Shown here piece after piece: positions 40,776 to 50,235 of a stretch of DNA of 64,000 bases (the first letter of the stretch is position 1; each line of letters opens with the position of its first letter). Origin of the DNA: JAWAAW01 sp964353335 (GTDB taxonomy: Archaea > Nanobdellota > Nanobdellia > Woesearchaeales > ARS49). The notes under the pieces were generated by a model that saw only the letters and a program-made list of their open reading frames with translations, made no database searches and had not been told where the DNA came from. The position numbers were made by a program, and so were the translations under genes. The stretch spans positions 7,609 through 71,608 of the forward strand of contig CAYGVI010000005.1 in the NCBI GenBank assembly GCA_964353335.1, read 5' to 3'.

Positions 40776-42574
40776 GTGAGATATTTGTTAACGGCAAGTT
40801 CGCAGGGGATATTGACAATGGAAAGGAGTTTGTCAGCCAGATACGCTCTGCACGCAGGGCAGGAACGCTTTCCTCAAACATGAACGTGATGCTCGAAGAG
40901 CACCTTAACCAGGTTTTCATCGAGACAAACCGCGGAAGGACAAGAAGGCCATTGATTGTTGTCAAGGACGGAATCCCGCTTCTCACTGAAAAGCACATCA
41001 AGCAATTGCAGAAGAATGAGATAAGCTGGAATGACCTTGTCCAGCAGGGAGTAATAGAATACCTTGACGCAGGAGAGGAGGAGAACGCGCTCCTCGCATT
41101 TGACGAAAAAGAGCTAACTCCTGAGCACACGCATTTGGAAATCACCCCGTTGGCAATGATGGGAATCGTTACAACACTTGTTCCGTTCGGAGACCACAAC
41201 CCTTCAGCAAGGCTTGCAATCGGCTCAAAGAACCAAAAGCACGCAATCGGGTTCTATGCCGCGAACTTCCCTGCAAGGATGGATATGGACGTCAACCTTT
41301 TGCACACTCCTCAGGTTCCGATAGTGCAGTCAATAATGCACGAGCTTTCGGGCTATGAGACCCACCCCTGCGGCCAGAACATTGTCGTTGCGGTGATGAG
41401 CTACAAGGGCTACAACATGGAGGACGCAGTCATCCTCAACCGCGGCTCAATCGAGCGCGGATTTGCGCGTTCAAGCTACTTCCGCCCGGCTGTCGCAGAG
41501 GAATTGAGGTACTCAGGCGGGCTTATGGACAACATCTGCATCCCTGACAAGGAAGTCAAGGGATACAAGAGCGAAAAAGACTACAGGATGCTTGAAGGCG
41601 ACGGAATAATCTATCCTGAAGCCCAGGTCAGGGAAGAGGATGTCATAATCGGAAAGACCTCGCCGCCAAGGTTCCTCAGCTCGCTTGAAGAATACTCACT
41701 CTCATCAAACATCCGCCGCGAGAGCTCAGTTGCTTTGAGGCACGGCGAGGAAGGGGTTGTTGACTTTGTCCTCATTACTGAAAACGAGGAGGGAAACAAG
41801 CTCGTCCAGGTCAGGATACGCGACCAGCGCATCCCTGAAATCGGCGACAAGTTCTGTTCAAGGCACTCACAAAAGGGAGTTGTCGGATTGATCGTGCCTG
41901 AGTCAGACATGCCATACTCTGCGTCAGGAATAGTCCCTGACATGCTTTTCTCGCCGCACTCAATCCCGTCGCGTATGACGATGGCGCACCTGCTTGAGCT
42001 GTTGGGCGGAAAGATGGGCGCGCTGGCAGCAAGGCACATTGACGGCACAACCTTTGAGTCAGAGCCTGAAGAGGCAATGCGAAGGGAGCTTTTGTCATTG
42101 GGATTCCGCGAGAACGGAACAGAAACACTGTACAATGGAATCACGGGCGAAAAGCTGGATGCCCAGATTTACATCGGAAGCATGTACTATCTCAAGCTCA
42201 AGCACATGGTCGCGAACAAGATACACTCTCGTGCACGCGGCCCAATCCAGCTTCTCACAAGGCAGCCGACAGAAGGAAGGGCAAAGGAAGGCGGCCTCAG
42301 GCTTGGAGAAATGGAAAAGGACACATTTGTCGCGCACGGAGCCTCATTGCTGCTCAAGGAGCGCTTTGACTCTGACAAGACAGTTGTCCCAATCTGCGAA
42401 AACTGCGGAGTCATCGCGATTCACGACACTTACAAGGACAAGCGCTACTGCCCGATATGCGGGGACAATGTTGACGTGAATGACATTGAAATCAGCTACG
42501 CATTCAAGCTCATACTGGACGAATTCAAGTCGCTTGGAATATATCCAAAGCTCGTCCTGAAAAACAAGTACTAA
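40772..42574 (+). CDS. rpoB1: RNA polymerase subunit B'
   Basis: 600 residues from a GTG overlapping the rpoB2 stop. Carries the catalytic-centre half of the beta subunit: GYNMEDAVILNRGS, KFCSRHSQKGVVGLI, and the clamp-related RARGPIQLLTRQPTEGRAKEGG. A C-terminal zinc site (CENCG...CPICG, about 540-565). Together with RpoB'' it makes a full beta subunit. Confidence 0.97.
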   Translation: MSEIFVNGKFAGDIDNGKEFVSQIRSARRAGTLSSNMNVMLEEHLNQVFIETNRGRTRRPLIVVKDGIPLLTEKHIKQLQKNEISWNDLVQQGVIEYLDAGEEENALLAFDEKELTPEHTHLEITPLAMMGIVTTLVPFGDHNPSARLAIGSKNQKHAIGFYAANFPARMDMDVNLLHTPQVPIVQSIMHELSGYETHPCGQNIVVAVMSYKGYNMEDAVILNRGSIERGFARSSYFRPAVAEELRYSGGLMDNICIPDKEVKGYKSEKDYRMLEGDGIIYPEAQVREEDVIIGKTSPPRFLSSLEEYSLSSNIRRESSVALRHGEEGVVDFVLITENEEGNKLVQVRIRDQRIPEIGDKFCSRHSQKGVVGLIVPESDMPYSASGIVPDMLFSPHSIPSRMTMAHLLELLGGKMGALAARHIDGTTFESEPEEAMRRELLSLGFRENGTETLYNGITGEKLDAQIYIGSMYYLKLKHMVANKIHSRARGPIQLLTRQPTEGRAKEGGLRLGEMEKDTFVAHGASLLLKERFDSDKTVVPICENCGVIAIHDTYKDKRYCPICGDNVDVNDIEISYAFKLILDEFKSLGIYPKLVLKNKY

Positions 42575-42575
42575 A

Positions 42576-43016
42576 ATGGAAACACAAAAAGATACGCAGA
42601 GATGTAATTCACTAGTTCCAGAACCAACTGAAATGAATTGCCTGGAAAATATGCTTGTAACTGCAGCCAGAACAAAAGGAGTCAGCGCAAGGGTGGACTC
42701 GCAGAATGAGTCAACACTCCTTGTTGATATTGACTCTGGCTTTTCAGGCAACATGGCATTCACATTGGACCAAAAGGACAAAAACACAATTTATTGCTCT
42801 GCCAAGTCATACAAGATGGGCGGGGATTACCGCATAAGGGATGCGCTTGCAAAGGCAGGCATTTCTTCAGAAGTGGTTCCCTCAGGCCCTGAAGGCTACA
42901 GCAATGAAGTCAAGTTCACAGTTCCATACACTGCGTTTGAAAACTACGAAGCATTTGAAAAAGCAGTTGATGCTGTTTACACAACATTCAAGAAAATGGA
43001 ATCAAACGGAGTATAA
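42576..43016 (+). CDS. unidentified protein inside the RNA polymerase operon
   Basis: 146 residues. Sits 1 base after rpoB1 and abuts rpoA1 with no gap, so it is certainly in the transcript. The fold reads alpha/beta (STLLVDIDSGFSGNMAFTLDQ, NTIYCSAKSYKMGGDYRIRDAL, EVKFTVPYTAFENYEAFEKAV). It does not match rpoH, rpoK, rpoP or a ribosomal protein I know. Most archaea have nothing between rpoB1 and rpoA1. It may be a polymerase-associated protein or a fast-evolving passenger. Confidence 0.75.
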   Translation: METQKDTQRCNSLVPEPTEMNCLENMLVTAARTKGVSARVDSQNESTLLVDIDSGFSGNMAFTLDQKDKNTIYCSAKSYKMGGDYRIRDALAKAGISSEVVPSGPEGYSNEVKFTVPYTAFENYEAFEKAVDAVYTTFKKMESNGV

Positions 43017-45818
43017 ATGCCAAGAAAAAAGAAAGAAGAAGCGGTTGAAGCACCGCAGGCAAAGGACGCGCTCGCAGCAGCGACAGAGCCAGAAGCTCCT
43101 GTTGTCAAGGTTGCTCCTGCCAGCGAAGAGACCATGAAGGCAGAAGTGGCGCAGAAGCGCACTGAGAAGCTTGCCACAGAAGAGGAAAAGGCTGTTGCCG
43201 CAGTAGCTGAGGTTCCAAAGAAGCCAATCTCGCCTGAGCGCATTGAGGCGCAGGTGCACTCTGTGTTTAAGCAGGTTGAGAGCGTTGTTTTCGGCCTTTT
43301 GAGCCCGAAGATGATAAAGAAAATGGCTTCAGCAAAGATTGTCACTCCTGAACTTTATGACAAGGAAGGTTATCCTGTTGACGGCGGCCTTATGGACGTC
43401 CGCCTTGGAGTCATTGACCCTGGATTGAGGTGCAAGACCTGCGGAAGCAAGCTCAAGGAATGCATCGGCCACTTTGGCTACATTGAGCTCGCCCGCCCTG
43501 TTGTCCACGTCAAGTTCGCAAGAATAATCCAGTCGCTTTTGAAATGCACCTGCAAGGAATGCGGAAGGATTCTTATCCCGCAGGAAAAGATAACCCGCTA
43601 CAATGCCCTGCTTAATGAGGTTGAGCAGGCAGAGGGAATTGAGGCGCGCAGGGCAAAGATAAAGGAGATAATTGACTCAACCAAATCAACCAACAAGTGC
43701 CCGCACTGCAAGGCAAAGCAGACAAAGATAACCATTGAGAAGCCAACCACGTTCATGGAGGGCGAAAAGCGCCTGAGCCCGATTGAAGTCCGCGCGCGCC
43801 TTGAGAAGATTCCGGACGATGACTGCAAGCTCTTCGGCATTGACCCGACTTACGCGCGCCCTGAATGGACAATTTTGACTGTTCTCGCAATTCCTCCTGT
43901 CACAGTGCGCCCAAGCATCACTCTTGAATCAGGAGAGCGCTCAGAAGACGACCTTACGCACAAGCTCGGCGACATTGTCAGGATTAACCAGCGCCTGTTT
44001 GAAAACATCAACGCAGGAGCGCCTGAAATCATAATCGAGGACCTGTGGGACCTTTTGCAGTACCACGTCACAACGTTCTTTGACAACACAATCGCGCAGG
44101 TTCCGCCTGCAAGGCACCGCTCAGGACAGCCCTTGAAGACAATCACAGAGAGAATCAAGAGCAAGGAAGGAAGAATCAGGCACAACCTCGCAGGAAAGAG
44201 GACAAACTTCTGCGCGCGCTCGGTCATCTCGCCTGACCCAATGCTCAAGATTAACGAGGTCGGAGTGCCGAAAGTGATGGCAATGAAGCTCACAGTTCCG
44301 GAAACAATCAATGACTGGAACATGGCATACTTGAAGAAGTTCGTCGAAAACGGGCCGGGCAAGTATCCGGGTGCGAACTATGTTGTGCGCCCTGACGGAA
44401 AGAAGAAAAAGATAACAGACGAGACAAAGGAGGCTGCGCTTGAGGAGCTGCAGCCGGGCTATGTCGTTGAAAGGCACATAATGGACGGCGACATCGCAAT
44501 TTTCAACAGGCAGCCGTCATTGCACAGGATGAGCATGATGTGCCACCGCATCAAGGTTTTGCCGGGAAGGACTTTGCGCCTCAACCCTGCAGTCTGCGCG
44601 CCGTACAACGCTGACTTTGACGGAGACGAAATGAACCTTCACATTCCACAGACAGAGGAATCTCGCGCAGAGGCTGAGATTTTGATGGAAGTCCAGACAC
44701 AGCTTGTCTCGCCAGGCCACGGAATGTCCGCGATTGGCTGCATCCACGACGGAATTTCAGGAAACTTCCTGCTCACATCAGAGCTTGAGCTTGACCGCGA
44801 AAAGGCAATTGAGCTGCTTTGCGCAGCCGGCGTCACAGAGTTTTCAAGGCTGCCGCACAAGAAGACAGTGCCGGGAAAGGAAATATTCAGCGTTTTGCTG
44901 CCGGAAGACTTCAACTACAAGGGAACTGACAAGGCAGGAGCGCCTGTTGTTGTCGAGAATGGAAAGCTTGTTGAGGGAGTCATTGACAAAAACAGCGTCG
45001 GAGGAGAGGGCTCAGGAGTCATGCTCAGGACCCTGCACAGGTATTACGGCCCTGCAAGGACAGTTGACATTTTGCACAAGATACTGAAGCTCGGAATTGA
45101 GGTGCTTCTCATGACAGGATTCAGCGCCCCAATCTCTGACAATGACCTTCCAAAGGCAGCGAATGACCAGATTGACGAAACCCTCACAAAGGCAGAGGAG
45201 GAAGTCAATGTCATAATCAAGAGCTTCCACGAAGGCACGCTTGATGCATTCCCAGGGCGCACTCTCGCTGAGACTCTTGAGCTCAAGATACTTGAAGTTT
45301 TGAACCGCGCGCGTAACAAGTGCGGTCAGATTGTCAAGGAGAACACTCCAAAGGACATCCAGACAATGATAATGGTCAAGTCAGGTGCGCGTGGTAACAT
45401 ACTCGCGCTGACGCAAATGAGCGCATGTGTCGGACAGCAGGCTCTCAGGGGCAAGCGCATTGACAAGGGATACACAGGAAGGACATTGAGCTGCTTCAAG
45501 AAGGGCGATTTGTCGCCTGAAGCGCGCGGATTTGTCAGGCACGGCTTCAAGCACGGCCTTAACCCGCGCGAGTTCTTCTTCCACGAGATAACAGGAAGGG
45601 ACTCGCTTATGGACACTGCTTTGCGTACTCCAAAGTCAGGTTATCTGTACCGCAGGCTGGCAAATGCAATGCAGGACCTGCGCGTCGAGTATGACAGGAC
45701 TGTCCGTGACGCAAACGGAAGGATTATCCAGTTCGAGTACGGTGAGGACGGTATTGATGTTTCAAGGTCAGAAAGCGGCCAGATTGATGTTCAAAAAATA
45801 ATTGACTCGGTGAAATGA
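43017..45818 (+). CDS. rpoA1: RNA polymerase subunit A'
   Basis: 933 residues. Contains the active-site metal motif NADFDGDEMNLH (about 531-542) and the clamp zinc cysteines CKTCGSKLKECIGHFGY (about 138-154). Bridge-helix region and the funnel follow. The first 85 residues are an Ala/Glu/Lys-rich low-complexity extension (KKKEEAVEAPQAK) before the usual start of the family around VFGLLSPKMIKKM. The subunit ends before the cleft/jaw region, which is encoded by rpoA2. Confidence 0.97.
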   Translation: MPRKKKEEAVEAPQAKDALAAATEPEAPVVKVAPASEETMKAEVAQKRTEKLATEEEKAVAAVAEVPKKPISPERIEAQVHSVFKQVESVVFGLLSPKMIKKMASAKIVTPELYDKEGYPVDGGLMDVRLGVIDPGLRCKTCGSKLKECIGHFGYIELARPVVHVKFARIIQSLLKCTCKECGRILIPQEKITRYNALLNEVEQAEGIEARRAKIKEIIDSTKSTNKCPHCKAKQTKITIEKPTTFMEGEKRLSPIEVRARLEKIPDDDCKLFGIDPTYARPEWTILTVLAIPPVTVRPSITLESGERSEDDLTHKLGDIVRINQRLFENINAGAPEIIIEDLWDLLQYHVTTFFDNTIAQVPPARHRSGQPLKTITERIKSKEGRIRHNLAGKRTNFCARSVISPDPMLKINEVGVPKVMAMKLTVPETINDWNMAYLKKFVENGPGKYPGANYVVRPDGKKKKITDETKEAALEELQPGYVVERHIMDGDIAIFNRQPSLHRMSMMCHRIKVLPGRTLRLNPAVCAPYNADFDGDEMNLHIPQTEESRAEAEILMEVQTQLVSPGHGMSAIGCIHDGISGNFLLTSELELDREKAIELLCAAGVTEFSRLPHKKTVPGKEIFSVLLPEDFNYKGTDKAGAPVVVENGKLVEGVIDKNSVGGEGSGVMLRTLHRYYGPARTVDILHKILKLGIEVLLMTGFSAPISDNDLPKAANDQIDETLTKAEEEVNVIIKSFHEGTLDAFPGRTLAETLELKILEVLNRARNKCGQIVKENTPKDIQTMIMVKSGARGNILALTQMSACVGQQALRGKRIDKGYTGRTLSCFKKGDLSPEARGFVRHGFKHGLNPREFFFHEITGRDSLMDTALRTPKSGYLYRRLANAMQDLRVEYDRTVRDANGRIIQFEYGEDGIDVSRSESGQIDVQKIIDSVK

Positions 45819-45845
45819 TGAAAATGAACGCATTTTCAGCACCAT

Positions 45846-45886
45846 CGTCAACCTCATCTAGATGTATGACTGAAAGGAGGTTGACG
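45846..45886 (+). promoter_or_regulatory. inverted repeat before rpoA2
   Basis: CGTCAACCTC (45846-45855) and GAGGTTGACG (45877-45886) form a perfect 10-bp stem with a 21-base loop. The second arm carries the GGAGG-type ribosome site, 7 bases before the ATG at 45893; a second GAGGT (45886-45890) lies outside. Could hide the ribosome site or act as a processing signal in the otherwise tightly packed operon. Confidence 0.5.
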
Positions 45887-45892
45887 AGGTAA

Positions 45893-47029
45893 ATGACTCA
45901 CGCAGAACTGAAGGAATATGAGGACAAGATGCCTCCGAAGCTGTTGCAGGAGCTTGAGGAGAAGTGCCCTGCCAGCAAGCTCAAGAGGGCTGCTGAAAAG
46001 CTGTACCAGGAATTCCTTGCTGCGCGCATTGACCCTGGAGAGGCAGTCGGCCTGATTGGCGCAGAAAGCATCGGCGAACAGGGCACGCAGATGACACTGG
46101 ACACATTCCACTTCGCAGGAGTCGCTGAGCTCAACGTCACAATGGGTTTGCCCCGTATTATTGAGATTCTTGACGGAAGAAAGACACTCGCGACGCCAAT
46201 GATGGAGATTTTCCTCAAGGCGCCTTACAACAAGGGCAAGGATATCCGCGAGCTTGCGCTCAGGATTAAGGAAACAAAGCTTCACGAGCTTGTTACTGAT
46301 TACGTAATCAACATAGTTGACATGAAGATTGAGATAAAGCTCAATGTGCAGAAGATGCAGGACATCGGCGTAACACCTTTAGCGCTTGGCAAGGCAATGG
46401 AAAAGGACATTGGAAAGGCAGGCACTGTAAAGCAGGGCGACGGCGTTGTCGAGGTCAAGCTGAAAGGCAAGGACGAAAAGAACCTCAATGAGCTTTACAA
46501 GATGAAGGAAGACCTTAAGACCATACACATAACAGGAATCAAGGGCATCACCCAGGTTCTTCCTGTCAAGAGGCACGATGAATTCATCATTATCACAGCC
46601 GGCACAAACCTGAAGAAGGTTCTTGAGCTGGACTTTGTGGACCCAACAAGGACCGTAAGCAATGATATTTACGAAATTGCCGAAGTGTTTGGAATCGAGG
46701 CTGCAAGGCAGGCAATTATTGACGAGGTTTTCAAGGTCATTGAGGCGCAGGGTTTGACAGTTGACATCAGGCACATAATGCTTGTCGCTGACACAATGTG
46801 TGTTTCAGGCGGCGTAAAGGGCATCACCCGTTATGGTGTTGTGTCTGAGAAGGCGTCTGTTTTGGCGCGTGCTTCGTTCGAGACGCCTATCAAGCACATA
46901 ATCAACGCTGCCTTGGCTGGCGAGGTTGACGAGCTTGACTCTGTAGTTGAGAACATAATGCTTAACCAGCCTGTGCCTGTCGGAACAGGGCTGCCAGGGC
47001 TGATTACAAGGGTAAAGAAGGAGAAGTGA
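45893..47029 (+). CDS. rpoA2: RNA polymerase subunit A''
   Basis: 378 residues. C-terminal part of the largest subunit: trigger-loop region AVGLIGAESIGEQGTQMTLDTFHFAGV, cleft and jaw. Near the C-terminus EKASVLARASFETPIKHI is conserved. Starts 74 bases after rpoA1, the largest gap in the operon, which holds the inverted repeat. Confidence 0.97.
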   Translation: MTHAELKEYEDKMPPKLLQELEEKCPASKLKRAAEKLYQEFLAARIDPGEAVGLIGAESIGEQGTQMTLDTFHFAGVAELNVTMGLPRIIEILDGRKTLATPMMEIFLKAPYNKGKDIRELALRIKETKLHELVTDYVINIVDMKIEIKLNVQKMQDIGVTPLALGKAMEKDIGKAGTVKQGDGVVEVKLKGKDEKNLNELYKMKEDLKTIHITGIKGITQVLPVKRHDEFIIITAGTNLKKVLELDFVDPTRTVSNDIYEIAEVFGIEAARQAIIDEVFKVIEAQGLTVDIRHIMLVADTMCVSGGVKGITRYGVVSEKASVLARASFETPIKHIINAALAGEVDELDSVVENIMLNQPVPVGTGLPGLITRVKKEK

Positions 47030-47033
47030 AAAT

Positions 47034-47312
47034 ATGGCTGATACTGCTGCGGAAATAAGGAAATTGATGGCTGACAAGAGGCTTGTGCTCGGTACAGCGC
47101 AGGCAATGAAGCTTGTCAGGCAGGGCAAGCTCGCAAAGATTTATTTGTCCTCAAACTGCCCGCCAAAAGTGAAAGAGGACCTGCAGAAGTACTGCGGATT
47201 GGCAGGCATAGAGTGCCAGGATCTGCCTGTTTCCAACGAGGAGCTTGGAGTCTGGTGCAAAAAACCGTTTGCGATTTCTGTCGTGGGCGTTCTTAAGAGT
47301 GCAGCGCAATGA
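47034..47312 (+). CDS. rpl30e: ribosomal protein L30e
   Basis: 92 residues of the L30e/L7Ae fold: LVLGTAQAMKLVRQGKLAKIYLSSNCPPKVKEDL, then LGVWCKKPFAISVVGVL. Binds a kink-turn RNA in the large subunit. In archaea it typically lies between rpoA2 and nusA, as here. Overlaps the nusA start by four bases. Confidence 0.95.
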   Translation: MADTAAEIRKLMADKRLVLGTAQAMKLVRQGKLAKIYLSSNCPPKVKEDLQKYCGLAGIECQDLPVSNEELGVWCKKPFAISVVGVLKSAAQ

Positions 47313-47740
47313 GTTCAAAGATTGTTTACGACACCGGCACCATGCAGGTCATCGCGCATTTTGAGCAGATGACGCGCGCAAGGGTGAGGGACTGCATAAT
47401 CACAGAACAGCAGGTTATTTTCATTGTTGAGCCTGGCGATATTGGCAAGGCTATTGGTCCGCGAGGGGCTAATATTCGCCGCATTGAGGCTGGTTTGAAG
47501 AAGAAAGTCAAGATTGCAGAGTTTTCGCACGAACTAGTAACCTTTATAAAGAACTTGGTTTATCCCATCGACGTGAGGGAGGTCAAGGAGCAGGACGACG
47601 GGGTCGTCGTGCTTGTGCCTCCGGATCTTAAGGCAAGGGGTCTTCTGATCGGCAGAAACGCCCAGACATTAAGGGCGTACGAGTCTGTCGTGCAGAGGTA
47701 CTTTCCGATAAAAGAACTAAAGGTAGCTGATTATGGCTAA
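47309..47740 (+). CDS. nusA: transcription elongation factor NusA
   Basis: 143 residues with two KH domains only (GDIGKAIGPRGANIRRIE and ARGLLIGRNAQTLRAYESV), the compact archaeal form lacking the bacterial N-terminal and S1 domains. Binds RNA. Overlaps rps12 by 8 bases. Confidence 0.95.
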   Translation: MSSKIVYDTGTMQVIAHFEQMTRARVRDCIITEQQVIFIVEPGDIGKAIGPRGANIRRIEAGLKKKVKIAEFSHELVTFIKNLVYPIDVREVKEQDDGVVVLVPPDLKARGLLIGRNAQTLRAYESVVQRYFPIKELKVADYG

Positions 47741-48170
47741 CAAAAGCAACGGGCTGAACACTGCAAAGAGATTGAAGCAGCGAAGGCACCACAGCAGGAT
47801 GCTGAAAAAGATGTTTGTACGCCGCATACTCAACACCCGCCGCACGTCAGACCCTCTTCAAGGCGCTTCGCAGGCAAAGGGGATTGTTTTGGAGAAGAGA
47901 CAGGTTGAGGCAAAGCAGCCAAACTCAGCCATGAGGAAATGTTGCCGTGTGCAGTTGATTAAGAACGGCAAACAGGTTACTGCTTTTATGCCCGGCGACG
48001 GAGCGCAGAAGCTTATTGACGAGCACGATGAGGTTATTATTGAAAGCATTGGCGGCCGCAAGGGCGGTCCTGTCGGCGACCTGTCAGGAATCAGGTGGCG
48101 CGTTATCAAGGTCAATGATCAAAGCCTTTTGGCATTACGCCAGAAGAAGATAGAGAAGGCACGCAAGTAA
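47733..48170 (+). CDS. rps12: ribosomal protein S12 (uS12)
   Basis: 145 residues, full length. Contains KQPNSAMRKCCRVQLIKNGKQ and the decoding-centre loop region (DGAQKLIDEHDEVIIESIGGRKGGPVGDLSG). Basic N-terminus. One base separates it from the rps7 start. Confidence 0.96.
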   Translation: MANKSNGLNTAKRLKQRRHHSRMLKKMFVRRILNTRRTSDPLQGASQAKGIVLEKRQVEAKQPNSAMRKCCRVQLIKNGKQVTAFMPGDGAQKLIDEHDEVIIESIGGRKGGPVGDLSGIRWRVIKVNDQSLLALRQKKIEKARK

Positions 48171-48171
48171 A

Positions 48172-48792
48172 ATGGCAACTGAAGCTGAAACACAAAGTGA
48201 GATTCGGGTTTTCAACAAATGGGGAACTGCCGGAATAACAGTTGAAGATCCGGGCTTGCAGCGCTATATTTCTACTCAAGCAAGGATTGTTCCAAAGACC
48301 GGTGCGCGCTATGCTGGGCGAAGGTTCCACAAGAGCAAGGTATTTATCGTTGAAAGATTGATTAACAAAGTCATGATTCCTGGCCACAAGTCAGGAAAGC
48401 ATACTCGCACAAGTGAAAGCTGCACTGGAAAGGCAATAACCGCAATGGAAATTGTCAAGGGGACTTTTGAGATTATTGAAAGGCATCTGAAGCTCAATCC
48501 GGTCATGGTTTTTGTCAAGGCAATTGAGAATGCTGCTCCCCGCGAGGAAATACTCACGATTGAATACGGCGGTGCCCGTTATCCTAAAGCAGTTGAATGT
48601 GCGCCTCAAAGGCGCATTGACTTGGTATTGCACTACCTGGTTGAAGGCGCTGCAGATAAATCGTTCAACAAGAAGAAAGGCATTGAGAACGCGCTTGCTG
48701 ACGAGATAATCGCCGCTTACAGGATGGATTTGAAGTCTTTGGCAATATCGAAGAAGAACGAGATAGAAAGACAGGCTGATTCTGCGAGATAA
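48172..48792 (+). CDS. rps7: ribosomal protein S7 (uS7)
   Basis: 206 residues, the archaeal length. FNKWGTAGITVEDPGLQRYI start, FVKAIENAAPREEI and GGARYPKAVECAPQRRIDL are typical. In many archaea EF-2 and EF-1A follow in the same operon; here a minus-strand orphan gene follows 2 bases later. Confidence 0.96.
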   Translation: MATEAETQSEIRVFNKWGTAGITVEDPGLQRYISTQARIVPKTGARYAGRRFHKSKVFIVERLINKVMIPGHKSGKHTRTSESCTGKAITAMEIVKGTFEIIERHLKLNPVMVFVKAIENAAPREEILTIEYGGARYPKAVECAPQRRIDLVLHYLVEGAADKSFNKKKGIENALADEIIAAYRMDLKSLAISKKNEIERQADSAR

Positions 48793-48794
48793 AA

Positions 48795-49109
48795 TTACTG
48801 CACGCGCACATAAACTTTGCTTGGGCCTCCTTGCCTGTCGCAGACTGCTCCTTTGGTTTTCAGCAGTTCATAGCCTGCAGGAGACAGGAGTATCATTTGT
48901 GTGGTTATTTCCTCAAAGCAGGCATCCATTGGAAATGAGTTAATGTCAATGTAAAGGTTTTTGGTTGGTGCAACAGTCAGCATAATTTCCCTCTGCAACT
49001 CAGTCTCCTGCACTTTTGCCACGCAGTGCAATACCCACCTTTCCAATGGAGATATCTCTTCGGGTGTTAATGCCACCTCAAGTTCAGAACCGACGATTCT
49101 TGCTTTCAT
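48795..49109 (-). CDS. hypothetical protein
   Basis: 104 residues (MKARIVGSELEVALTPEEIS). Predicted alpha/beta with two or three cysteines and no motif I recognise. Convergent with rps7, ending 2 bases from its stop. Minus-strand TATA (TTTTATAAG) at about 49134-49142. Confidence 0.6.
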   Translation of the reverse strand: MKARIVGSELEVALTPEEISPLERWVLHCVAKVQETELQREIMLTVAPTKNLYIDINSFPMDACFEEITTQMILLSPAGYELLKTKGAVCDRQGGPSKVYVRVQ

Positions 49110-49214
49110 TGCAGAATAAATGAGTATTGGCGGCTTATAAAAGTGGTGAAGGATAAGGACGTATATTCTCCACTGCGATAATCGTTAAAAAGGGGGTAGT
49201 GTTTCTTCTCTTTA

Positions 49215-50219
49215 ATGGAGGAGGTTGCCATTATTGCTGATTCTAAGGGCACAGGGCACTATTTTGCTAAAGGCGTTTATAATTATCTGAAGGGCAAGGA
49301 ATGTGACAAGTTTTCTGTGTTTTTGGTGGATATTGACAGGATTGTGTTTAAGGACGGCGAGGTAAAGCTGAAAATCACAGAGAATATCAGGAACAAGACG
49401 TGCTTTTTGATTCACGACAGCAACAAGCCGCCGTATGAGTGGTTTACAGAGCTGGTTTTCAAGCTTGAGGCAATGGGATTTTCGTCGCCAAAAGAGATTA
49501 ATGTGATTCTGCCTTATACAAGGTTTGCAAGGCAGGACAGAAAGGACGAGTCAAGAGTGAGCGTGAATGCAAAAGCCCTGGCTGATGTTATTTCAATGTA
49601 TGCTGATAGAGGCATGACTGTTGATTTGCACACCCCTCAGATTCAGGAATATTTCAGCATTCCATTTGACAACCTGTATTCGATGACCAGCCTGCTGAAT
49701 TATATGCTGAAAAACCACCCTGATTTCCTTCAGGACCTTGTTATTGTAAGCCCTGATTTGGGAGGCGGTAAACGCGCTGATTCTTTTGTCAAAAAGCTCG
49801 CGGAAAAAGGCATAACGGCAGAGGTTGCTTTTGGCCACAAGACGCGGGAAAAGGCAAACGAGGTTGACAAAATAGTGATTATCGGCGATGTTAGCGGCAA
49901 AAACTGCCTGATTGTCGACGATATTATTGACACTGGCAACACAATGATTAAGACTGCTGAGAAATTAAAGGAAATAGGCGCTAAAAAGGTGTTTTGCTAT
50001 GGAACGCACGGGCTCTTTACAGACGGAATGGACAAATTCAAGGTCTTTGACAAGGTATTGGTTTCTGATACGCTTAAGTCTCCTGAATCTGGAAATATCG
50101 AGGTAGTCAGCCTGATTAACCTGTTCGGCGAGGCGATTTACAGGACAGCAATGGGCCAGTCATTGAGCGTGCTGTTTGACAATGGAAAGCACGGCGTGCT
50201 TGACAAATACGAGATTTAG
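49215..50219 (+). CDS. prs: ribose-phosphate pyrophosphokinase
   Basis: 334 residues. Makes PRPP from ribose 5-phosphate and ATP for nucleotide synthesis. Conserved elements: LPYTRFARQDRKDE (flexible catalytic loop region), VDLHTPQIQEYF, VIVSPDLGGGKRA, and the PRPP loop LIVDDIIDTGNTM. Somewhat longer than the usual 280-320 residues, with an N-terminal part reading EEVAIIADSKGTGHYFAKGV. Single gene with its own promoter region. Confidence 0.92.
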   Translation: MEEVAIIADSKGTGHYFAKGVYNYLKGKECDKFSVFLVDIDRIVFKDGEVKLKITENIRNKTCFLIHDSNKPPYEWFTELVFKLEAMGFSSPKEINVILPYTRFARQDRKDESRVSVNAKALADVISMYADRGMTVDLHTPQIQEYFSIPFDNLYSMTSLLNYMLKNHPDFLQDLVIVSPDLGGGKRADSFVKKLAEKGITAEVAFGHKTREKANEVDKIVIIGDVSGKNCLIVDDIIDTGNTMIKTAEKLKEIGAKKVFCYGTHGLFTDGMDKFKVFDKVLVSDTLKSPESGNIEVVSLINLFGEAIYRTAMGQSLSVLFDNGKHGVLDKYEI

Positions 50220-50235
50220 TTCTAATAATGCGCAA

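Noticed and set aside
41611..42144. Long minus-strand ORFs opposite rpoB1
   Set aside because: Shadows caused by codon bias of the sense gene.
39288..47029. Intein in an RNA polymerase subunit
   Set aside because: All subunits have normal length and contiguous motifs; there is no Cys/His-Asn splice signature.
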